NCBI RefSeq assembly: GCF_000224145.3
Contig: NC_020173.2
Span: 191,001-255,000 of the forward strand
From: Ciona intestinalis
Taxonomy: Eukaryota; Chordata; Ascidiacea; Phlebobranchia; Cionidae
Direction of reading: 5' to 3'
Length of the DNA stretch: 64,000 bases
Shown here: positions 47,601 through 59,600 of the stretch, one piece after another
Layout: each line of letters opens with the position of its first letter
Position numbering within the stretch: the stretch's first letter is position 1
Position numbers and translations under genes: made by a program
Notes under the pieces: generated by a model
What the model was told of the DNA's origin: nothing
Seen by the model: the letters and a program-made list of their open reading frames with translations, nothing else
Databases searched by the model: none

Positions 47601-50600
47601 TTGTCTTTGACTCATATTATCTACAAAGCCTTCCAATTAAAGTAATTTGAGTACTTAGTTTTAGTGCTGCTCAGCCACTGGCTTACAAACAAAAAAATGG
47701 GCCGCGTTGGATTTATTTTGGTCACCTACCAAAGAGGTTCACAAAAAGAATATTTTTTTTTTGATGTTACGTAATACTGTAGTATGCTTCCCAGAAGATT
47801 TTTATATAGATGGACGCCAAAATCTAAGCTATTTTTTGAAGAATATTCAAACTAGTTCAGCAAACAGAAGTTCTAATTATAATTGTACACGTTAACAGGC
47901 GCTATTCTCAGTTAGAGTTGCACGCACAAATGCACCAAGAGTGTCCTGGAATATGGGATTATCTATGTTGGAGGGACAGTCTCGACCACTCACCCACAAT
48001 TCTTTCCAAATTGTAGACAGAGACAATCTTTACCAGGTTTGAAGGTAATGGTAAATATAAGTTGACATTGAATTTATAACTTTGTCCTTAGGTGCGGTTT
48101 ATGTTGGCTGGGGGATTACAACATGGGCGTTTATATATCAACAATAGACCTGGGTTTACCTTCAATTGGAGAGATATTGAAAACAATGTAGTTGTATATC
48201 GTCATGACGATACTGACACACGGAAAGATAAAATTGTTTTTCGAATAACTGATGGATTTCACAGGTTTGATAAATTTAAAGAAAGTATATTTAATGTGTT
48301 TTGTATTTTTAGCAACATGCACAGGGTATCAAAATAATGAATTTAATTAAAGTTTATCAAATGAGCATCCATGTACATCGGATATACCATAGTTATACCA
48401 ACCCTACTACTCAATTTTTCTGCAGCACAAGATTTAAACTTCCAATTACAATCTTACCCAAAGACGATGCACCTCCATATTTAATAAATAATATTGTTTT
48501 CAATGTACGGGAAGGTCAGGTAAGAACTGATATAAAGCCAACAAACTTTATTTTAGGTTTAATGTTAAACAGTATAGACTACTTAAAAAATAATATAATA
48601 TTTCAGACAATTCTGATTCATCGTTTCATGTTGGAAGCTCATGATGCAGATTCAAGCGCAGATTATATTAAGTTTAACATTACTAAACTACCATCTGCTG
48701 GCGAGATACAAAAAAGACGTAAATGGGAACGTGCTGGTTGGTTTGTCGACAAGTTTCAACAATCTGATCTTTATCAGGTGTTATGTACATTGCGATGTAA
48801 AGCAAGATTATATTGTATTATTAGGCTTGCCATTTTTTTTAAATGCAAATGCGGGTCGCATCTTGAAAACTGCAAATGAAAACTTAATGTAGGCACAATA
48901 GAAAAGGGTTAAATGCAACTAATTATTTATACAAACAAATTACCATCATATGTTGGCCTATTTTATCAATGTAAACACACCTTTTTTTCAAAAGAACAGT
49001 GTTTGATCTTATCTTTTCATAAAATACATCATGTACACGTAGGCATTCAACAGCGAATAATGCTGTCTGTGATCTAGAACGTGTGTGATGCAACATGTGT
49101 GTAACAGAAAAGTTATAACAGTTTTTTATTTGCACATTTTAAATTATAAATTCCGGGGCAAACTGGTTAACCACGCGGAAAGAGCTTAAAATCGGGACTG
49201 TCTCAGCTAAACCGGGCTGTATGGCAAGCCTATGTATTATGCTGGTGATGGTGATATAATAATTCAATGTTATGTAAACACTTTGATCTAGGTAGTGTGG
49301 TTGATATTTTTTAATTGTAAAGAGCTTAGTCCATCTTAACTAAAAACAAATTTTAGCAAAAATGGAAATACTGATTTCAGAAATGAACATAAACAGTTTT
49401 TGTTTATTTTGTAATAAAAGTAATCTATAGTCTTCTTTCTAATTAAATGCTGTGTACAGGGCCTAATATATTACAAGCATCTTGGGAATGAACTATTTGA
49501 AGATTCATTTGAATTTACATTGATTGACAGCTGTGTTCCTGTGCCCAACATATCCCCTGTTCATAAAGTCGTGATACGAATCACCCCTGTTGATGACCTT
49601 CCACCTCAACCTGCTGATGGAAATACATTGTAATTGCCAATATAATATTAATTTACCAGCACTGTACAACTGTCGCTTAAACACCACTTTGATGCTAGAT
49701 ACTGCTACTAGAATTTTGTTAATTGGTCCAAGCCTCTAACCCAGTGAACATTATTGGTATTTTACCAATTGGCAGTCGTCCAAAAGAAAGCCAAAATATT
49801 CTTCACATAGTTTCATACTCGGTAACTAGTAAGCAAACTCAAAGTGGGTAAAGCTCTCATGTACGGTGCGCAAAACGGAACACAAGTGTTAAAGTTATGA
49901 GACGCCCAGTTTTTGTAACAAACAACTTTGTTTATTAGGTCGCTTACATTGAATGAAACAGATGTTGTACATTTGACCAGAAGAGAGTTGCATTATATTG
50001 ATATGGAAGATGAGGAAACTGATGTGACGTTTACTATTGACATAGGTTGTCGAGTAATTGGAAAAAATGATGAAATGAATGCTGGTCGGTTGGTCTTTAC
50101 AGATGATATGGTGATGTTAATGAAAGATCCATCTGTACCAACTTTACGGTAAAGCAAATTTCGTATAGGATCGTAAAGAGGTAATTTTTTTAATATATAA
50201 TCCATGTATTGTTAATTTAGTACATTCACACAAAGTGCTGTTGATCATCAAAAAGTAGCATACATGCCTCCAATGTCAGATATTGGTTTGCATCCGGTTG
50301 ATATTGAGTTCATATTCACAGTGAGTGATGATCATAATAGGCAAGTGAGAGGAGTTAACTTTGCAATCACACTTCTACCTGTTGATAACCAGGTAACGAA
50401 ACTTTCGATTTCGTGATAGATTTTCGATGAGTGTTTGACGATAAGTTGTTAGCTTTGAAATATTGTAATATTTGGTCAGTTTCCTATTTAGATTTTTTAC
50501 ATATAACTCTCAGGCACCTTCAATCCAAGGTACAAGTTTATATTTGAATGAAGGAGGAACAGAAAATATTTCCCCTGATTTGATTCAAATAGATGATGAG

Positions 50601-53600
50601 GACACTTTAAGAGAAAACATCATCCTTGTTTTAACAAAAGTACCATCAGCAGGAACAATTTTCCGAGATGGAGTAGCTATGGTTGAAAATGATACTTTTT
50701 TATGTCAAGATATTGAGCAATTTCGGTAAATTACAGATATGCTTGTGTTGGTTTAAATGTTTATTCAATCGAAGTGTGCTTGTTTCAGAATGGTTTATAC
50801 TCACGATGGTTCTGAAAATCATCTTGATCAGTTTGAACTAACAGTGAGCGATGGAAAACAAACATCTTCAACATTGATGAAAGTGCAAATGGAACCTGTT
50901 GATGATTTATCTCCGTCTATTCATGGTTGATATTGCAATTGAAATATTATTTTTTAGTTAGTTAATAATATCGTTGTTGATTAGGCAGCAACACAACATT
51001 GAGCGTACATGAAGGTGGCTCTGTATTAATCGATAGTGAGTTTCTTTCCGCCACAGATGAAGATACAACAGATGACAATCTTATATTTGAAGTCTTGTCG
51101 TTTCCAAGTCATGGAAACATAGTTATTAATGGCAAGGTAAAAAGGTTACAACCATTCAATCTTATGACATTTTGTCTTGCTGATAAATGTTGTATAAATT
51201 AGTTATATACACAAACTATTGCTGCCACTTCCATGCTTAATTATAATTAAAGTTGTTTATCCTGATTTATATATCTGTATTAATGTTTCAACATCTTATT
51301 ATGATCACATTTATCAAATAATGCTCACAAGTAGGTACAGTACATGAAACTTAAAACATTGCTACACATGTATCCACAAGGGCATTATTAGATTTAGTCA
51401 ATTTGTATATTCTCATCATGACATATTTATTAATTGTTTTAAATTTCAATAGACCGTCACCACATTTCTGCAACAAGATATAATAAATAAGAAAGTGTTT
51501 TACATCCATGATAAGTCAGAAGTTGGTCAGTCTGTCATGCATGATGTTGCAACCGTGATGGTGACAGATAGAAGAGGTACTTTCCATGTGTTAAGTATTA
51601 CATAAATGCTGCTGTAACATAGTGGCTGCAGCACTCACCTTGTAACTTAAGGAATTGGTTTGATGTGGTTACTATTGTGTGTGTTTTTACAAGAACTGAT
51701 TATTTACTGGATTCCTATGAAAAGAATTTAAAGGCGGATCAAAAGTCAATCCTTTAACTATATTTTATATATTAACGCTATAACTTTTTCTTTGCAGTCA
51801 GTGGGAGGATAAATAAGTAATCATCATTATCAAAAAAACAAAATTTTCAGGTCAACCAAGTGAAGATGATAACTCTGTTGTAAAAACAAAGGATTTGTTG
51901 TTTGATATTTATCCAATTAACTCACGACCACCAAGGATTGCGCTCGGAAACGAAGTTTTTAGATGCAATGAAGGAGAATTCAAAACTTTGTCTCAAAATT
52001 TCTTAATGGCTGATGACATTGACACACCCAGTTTAAATCTTAGTAAGTTTTTTTAATCCATTAGCTTTGTTACCACTCACTTCATACACCAACCCTAACA
52101 TGGTATGTTGTTATTTAAAGAAATAGTGTGACGGCTTTATCCATATGTTCCCTCTATTTTTAGGTTTTATAATAACCGAAAACCCAACTTTTGGTTATTT
52201 GGAAGATGTAACTCCAAGACCGGGTTATGAAAAAATCATTGGAAAAAGAACAACTCGCTTCAATTATTCTCAACTATTGGATGGAAATATTCGTTATGTT
52301 CAGTCAATTCATGATGGAATTGAACCAACATCCGATCAATTTTCTATTCAAGCAACAGACGGACATTACTTCTCTCAACAGGTTCAAATCTCTTTTATTT
52401 TATCACATGGTAAATAGGTGTTTAAACACAGGTGTCTCATTGCCCACAATAGCAGCATCATTGATATTCAAACCTGTATGATTTGGTCATGAAGTGGGTA
52501 CTTTATCCACAGTGGTTTAGTGAAATATGATGTTTCCACTTATTTTTACAAATAGAATTAGTTACTTATGTATTACGCTTCAATCTTATTCAGGTACCTT
52601 TTCTTGTATCAATAACTCCAATGAATGATGAAGAACCTGTTTTCCGCGTCGAAAATATAACATGTAGTGAAGGAAACATGTCACCCATGACATTGATTGT
52701 GGATGATATGGATATCCCTCATGATAATGTGATGGTGGTCGTGAGTAAACCTCCATCACACGGGATGGTTGTTGATGAAATGGAAATGTTGGCGAGAGTT
52801 CGACGATCTGATGACGTGCTAAGGTGAATATTTTACTGGGTGTTTAGGAGCACAGTGGGTTACAGCGCTTGTTAGGTAACCCAAGGGTACTAGACTCAAA
52901 ACCCAATACTGCTACCATTGTGAGCAAGTGTCCCCAATGTTATTAAATATTTTCACATCAAGTCTCTAGAACTATTTGTCCAAAAGTTTTAAAAGCTAGC
53001 ATGCAAGTATTTACACAAATATGTAGATATGTATTGTCGTAACATTATCATAAAGTTATTGAAAGGTATAGGGAAGAGAGTCACCATGATGAAATGCATG
53101 AAATGAATGAATTCTCAATGGAACAACTAGCCCACCATAATGTTATGCCAACTTACATGCATGATGGATCGGAATCTACATTTGATCAAATTGAACTCAA
53201 AGTAACAGATGGCATACATATTCAAAAAACAAAATTGGTAACTATAAAGTAGATTATTTAAAATGTAAATTTTACATGAGTCTTTTATTTTAGATGGTTA
53301 ATATAATTCAAGTAAATGATGAAAGACCAATTGTTGTTCGTAATGAAGGAATTAGATTAGAAATTGGATCGACAAAGGTAAGATTGCGATAAAATATTCA
53401 GCATCCAGGAAATTGGTTCTATGGCACCTGGAAGTGTGTTGGCTAAGCAATTTTAAACTGTGTATAATCTATAACTAGAATAATTTCCATGAGTGTAAAA
53501 TAGTGATTTGATTTTTATTAAATTGTTTATTTTGTTGCAGATCATAAGTTCAGTTTCATTGCAAACCACTGATGCGGACACAGAATCGTCGGAATTGGTT

Positions 53601-56600
53601 TACGAGTTGCATTCAATACCAAGAAGAGGAGACTTGCAAATAAAAAGTATTTTTTCGAGAATATAAATTCATATTAAAGAATATTATTCTTTTAAATCAT
53701 GTTTTATTCTCATAAGATGCACTTTTGTTATTGCAAGACTAGTTATATTAAACAAGGAGAAAACAAATTAGTTGTTTGGTAATACATAATGTTCCTGAAT
53801 ACTTTATTATTAGGAGGAAATGTATGGGACAGTTTAGAATATGCTCATACTTTCACCGAGGAGGATGTTGAAATGAATCGAATCCGTTACCAACATTCAA
53901 GTGTTCTCGGGTCGAAAGCACAAGTAAGGTTATTTAAAATATAAACTGTTCAAGCCAGGCACAATACAAATTTAAACAATCTTAATTTATTTTTTTCATT
54001 TAGACATCCTATAAAGGGAACCTTCATTAAAAACAAACAAACAATGACTGCCCTTATACAGATCACCTAAACAGATTGTTAAAACATTATCATGCGAAAT
54101 ATATTTGCCTGTAGAGTGGTTTTTGATTAATTTTTATGAAAAGTTGACCTTTAATGTTTAAACGATTAATATTAATATTTACAGGATTCGTTCAGGTTTT
54201 CTGTGACTGATGGTGAATTTACAACCCATCGTATTAGGTTTAACATTAATATTGAACACACCAAGAAAAATGCTGTTCATATTATAACTCATCCCCTGCA
54301 TGTAAATGAAGGAGGCCAGGTAACAACTGCTTAGCAATAATTTTTAAGTATTTACTATAAAAGTAAGGAAAATTTTATTTTTTTAGTCCCATGTTGTATT
54401 ATATTATAAAACATATATTTAAAGAAGTTTTTTCTCGTTGCCATGACTGTTAGCTTTTTTTTCTTCCTTTAGCACAGTAGAAATTATGAATGGAATTAAC
54501 ATTTTATCATGTATGTAAAAATAAATCTTAGATTGTATTGTTGTTTCACAGGGTTTTGTTACCAGCAACATTCTGTTAGCAAGTGATGGTGCACATCGAC
54601 CAGAAGAAATTACGTTTGATGTTATTGGTCTACCATTATATGGTCAAATTGAATATGTCAATTTTCCACAAATTCCAATTGAAATGTTTAGCCAGCTTGA
54701 TGTGTTAGCACGAAATGTAATTTTAAGGAATATTTAGGCTAATTTATATTTTATTTTACTACGGGCTTAGCAGGATGGTTAGATAGCTTACTTCATTACC
54801 AGAGGGTACTGGGTTCGAAGCTTGTTACTGCCACCATTTCGTTGTGGGTGTTCACCCATACTAAGTTTCATAACTTCCATAAAGTTACAAACTTACTTGT
54901 AAGTGGACACAAGGTGTATAGAACAGAACACATCTGTTATAAGTGTTGTGAAGTTGCTTCACTACTAGAGTACGTATTAGTTACATTCATGCATTCAATA
55001 TAAATTGTTCAGGTTAAATATGTTCACACAAGCAAAGTTGACTCACCTGTGGATTCTTTTCATATCTTGGCAAGTAATGGCATAAAAACCAAAGAAGTGG
55101 ATGTCACTGTTCTCATCACATCTGTAGATGAAGAACTTCCTCGTGTATCAATCCACACCGATGTAACATCATCGAATATAAATGCTGGTCAATCCAACCT
55201 TATGATGTACAGTGGATCAACTGTTACCATAACTAACATGATAATCAACATAACTGATGATGATACAGCCGATGGTAAATACTTAGTTCTAAAACAAAAT
55301 GTCAATGCAACTTTTTTTAAATTCGTTTTTTAAATTCGCGAATCTGTTCTGATATTTTGCTCATAAAGTTAAACGATTCTTGTGTATAGAAATCCAGTTA
55401 GAAACTTGTGCTATAAAACAAAACAGACAAAATTCAACTCTAGCCAACTGTTATATAGGTGATGTATATTTCCCCTAAATGGCATCGTCAGTCTTTGCAA
55501 AAGAAGCATAAAATAATACAATGGCTGTTAAAAAACTATTAGTAAACATGACTGATAATAAAGCCCAACATACACTAAGCTCACAGTAAGTTAATGCTCT
55601 TCCAATATTAAAGTGGAAGTAAAATGCCTAAAAGATACTTCCACTAACTTCCAAACATTTTTTTATTAATAGTTAATGATAAAATATTTAAAACAGTACG
55701 TTTTTTATGCAATTATCTTGCATGCATCAGATAATGTTCGACTAAATATTGTGGATCACCCTGAACATGGATCACTTACATGTGATGGTAATTTTATCGG
55801 TCAATCAACTGTAATCTCACTCAATGATTTGAAACGAGGGGTGTTTGCTTATCAACATAATGGTGATGGTGCAAGCATTGATCGCTTTACGTTTACCGTG
55901 AGTGATGGAGTTCATGCTGGTTATATTTACCAAGGTCGGTTATGTTAATATACAAACTGTTGCTGCTGGGCAAAAAGGAAATCTAAAATAGCTTTTCTCG
56001 CAAATTTTTATTTTTTAAAATAGGATTTTCTGACTTTTTAGATAATCTGCAGTATGGTTAATCCTAATTAAGGTAATCTGAAATGCAGTTTAAAAACTTC
56101 GATTAAAAAATATTTTTGTTGAAAAAGTGTTAAAGTTGCTTATAGGACATTACATGTCATGTATTTAAACTAAAGTTATACAAAAAAATGTGATACAGGA
56201 CACAGAACTTTGGAAGCATTGTCTTTTAACTTGAGAATAGAACGGTTGGATGAGAGTTCACCATACATTGCTGTTAATGTGGAACCGACAACAATACAAG
56301 CATTAGGTTGGTTGCCATGAAACATTATTTAAAGTTTCTTTATATTTTTAAATATTTATGACGATCTTAATTAATAAAACAGCAAAAAGAAATTATTAGC
56401 AAAAAAATTCAATAAACCTTTGGCTGAGAGATTTCTTTTTAATTTTTTTCAACTTTTGACTCTGTCTCACTTAATCAGATTTTCCAAGCCAAGCATAGCA
56501 GCTTGACAAAAACTTTATTTAGGAGATTTGCGCAGTATAAAATTATCTTCAGATTCATGTTATTATTTTTTTGATGACATCATTATAGAATTGATGACGT

Positions 56601-59600
56601 AAAAATAGTTCTTCACTATTTATTATTTCAGAAAGGAAAATAGATGTTAAAATATATTGTATAACAAACTTAATCAGGATGAATGAATGAATGTAACTTA
56701 CTTTATCCTTTTGGGATTTTTTTTTATGTATGGCTGATAATTTGGACAACCTATTAGTGACCACTGGTTTGGAGCAATTGCTGTTAAGTGTCCTGACCAA
56801 GGACACATACGCCCACAATAGTAGCAGCGTCCAGCCTTGAACCCATTACCTCTGGTTTACAGGCAGACACGCTAATCACTATGCCACGGCGCCAGACTGA
56901 AAAAGCCTTTTTTATTGCATGATTTTTTTAACATTGCCGGGCGCTGTGGCAAAGTGGTAAGCGTGTCTGCCACTGAACCAGAGGTAATGGGTTCAAGGCT
57001 CATCGCTGTTACCATTTTAGGCGTATGTGTCTTTGGTAAGATTCTTAACGGCAATTGCTTTAACCCAGTGGTCACTAATGGGTTGTCCAAATTATTAGCC
57101 ATAAAAAAATAATTCTCCACAAAGTTATATATATGGTAACTCGTAAGCTGGCACAAGGAGTATAACAACCCCTGTTATTCCGACAGTCTTTTTTTCCGAA
57201 GTGACACGTGGATAAAGAAAGTTACATACATTTATTTACCTTTACCTGCATCATATAGCAAAAAAAAATACAAAAACCTTTGACATGTCGATACTAAACC
57301 ACGTACTAATTGATGTGACCAAAATTTATTGAGTTTAGTAAAGTTAGTAACTTATAGGCTGTTATTACTACAATAAAACGATCAATAAACACAAATTCAA
57401 TAACCAAAATTATTAAAAGTTACGTTATGTTTTGAGCCAAAATGAATGAACGTAACTTACTTTATCCTTGTGTGGCCGGAAAACAACAGTCGTCTGTTTC
57501 ATACACCTCTTGCCAGCTTACGAGTTACCATGTATGTTACTTTGTGGGTGATTATTTTTTGCCGGTATTTTTTACTGTGTTGGAGCAATTCTCATTAAGT
57601 GTCTTGCTTAAGGACACATACGCCCACAACAATAGCAGCGGTTTTACTCTATTACAAAAAATATTGGACTGCATGAGCTAAAGAAACATGACTGTTAAAC
57701 TCAACATACAACAAAATTACAGTGAGGAGTTTAATATAAGAAATTGGTGAATATCACCTACAATCACCCACAAAGTAACATACTTGGTAACTTGTAAGCT
57801 GGCACAAGGTGTATGAACACCCGTGTTATAACGACTGTCGTTTTCGCGAGGATAATATAAGTAAGAATAAAAAATACTATAAAGATATTGTTTACTTCTT
57901 ACACCCTTGGTAGGCACGGGTAAATCACCAGATTATGGAATATACTTGGACTCAAGTGTTTTAAGAGCAGAAGACTCAGCAACAAGCAGAAACGAAGATC
58001 TTTTGTTTTCAATTCTTACTCCACCATCATACGGAATACTTCGTCTGGTAAATTAGTTAATAAATTAAAGTGACTTATTGTTTAAACCTTGATTAACATT
58101 CTTAGGAGAAAACTGAAGTCGATATTTTATAATCGGTGCCCACATACTGAGCTGAATTTACCTGTTTAGTTTATATTCATTTACTTTTGTTTCCACATAT
58201 GTAACTGTATTCAAATAGTAATTATTTTATATTCAAATGCATTTCATGCCATTTCTTTCTGTTCATAACAGTAGCTTTTTGGAGTTATTGTTGTTTGTGT
58301 TTGACCCAGTGACATTATTGGTGCTTTGGGATAGGATGTACAAATAATATTAAATAATTTTGGCAATATCTCGTAAAGTTCTTAAGATTATTTGGTAAAA
58401 TTTTAAATTAATTACTCATCTAAATAGTATTTTTTATATAATTCTGTATACTTCGCACAATGTGAAGATTTCTTTACCTAAATTAAAGTACATAAAATAT
58501 ATTATACTTTACCTTTGAAGCTTTGTTCTGCTTTTCAGGTTGGACAAGAAATATATGATGATATTTCAATAATGCAGTTCACACAAGCTGATTTGGATCA
58601 TCGTAATATTGTTTATGTGATATCAAGTAATCTACGTGTCACTAATGATAATTTCACTTTCACTGTCCAAGACGCATGGAGCAACATGTTGTTTGGAAAC
58701 AAGTAAGAAAATAATTTTGTTTAATGTTTTGGTCCCCAGAAAATGGTAGCATCATCTATGTTTTAAACATGAAACTGGTAACTTTGTCATCATATGTGTC
58801 TTTGGGCAAGACACTTAATGTTGATTGTTTCAACTCAGCAAACATGATATGGTTCACTGTAGTACACTTATGTTGTTGTTCACTAAAGTAGGCATTTGTA
58901 TTCTGTTTTAACAGGCATTCCTGTAATCACAATTTCTTATTCCTGTTGGTACATGTTCTCTCTTTTACATCTATTTATTAAAACAAACTTCAGTATATAT
59001 TTATAAATTTTGAAATATTATAAACAGGAATTAAAATGTTTTTTTACCAATCCCTTTTTTATGAAAAGTGTCTGGAAAGTAGCGGTCATAAGCAATTTAT
59101 TTTGTAAAGATTTTCGATGTCATGGTCCCGCTTAGAAATGGAAGAAAAGAAAATTAAAATTTGTGAAGAAGTTGGGACGATTCAAATCAGCTTGCATAGA
59201 ATGGGAAACTTAAGTCAGTCGTCCTTTATCAGTGTTTTTGTGAAACCGGGAAGTGCAAGACCTGAATTGGATTACAATCCAAGCAGTGCTTTACAAGTCC
59301 AGTTTGACCCTGGTAACACATATGCATGTATTTGTGGTGTGGCTGGTAATAACTTAAACACTTACTTCAGGATCAGCACAGCAAACATGGGGTGTAACGA
59401 TAAATACTGACGAAATTGAAGAAAGAAGTGAAAAGTTTCTTGTGAAGCTTCATGCGCCAGTAAACACAGTGCTCAGTAGAGAGAAACATAAAACGCTGAT
59501 AATAATTAAAGACCATTCGCACCCAACTTGTTCTGGCAGAATTTTAAGAAAAAAGAAAAAAAGTAAAATTTTTATTTTTTACTCTGTTCAAACTAATAAC

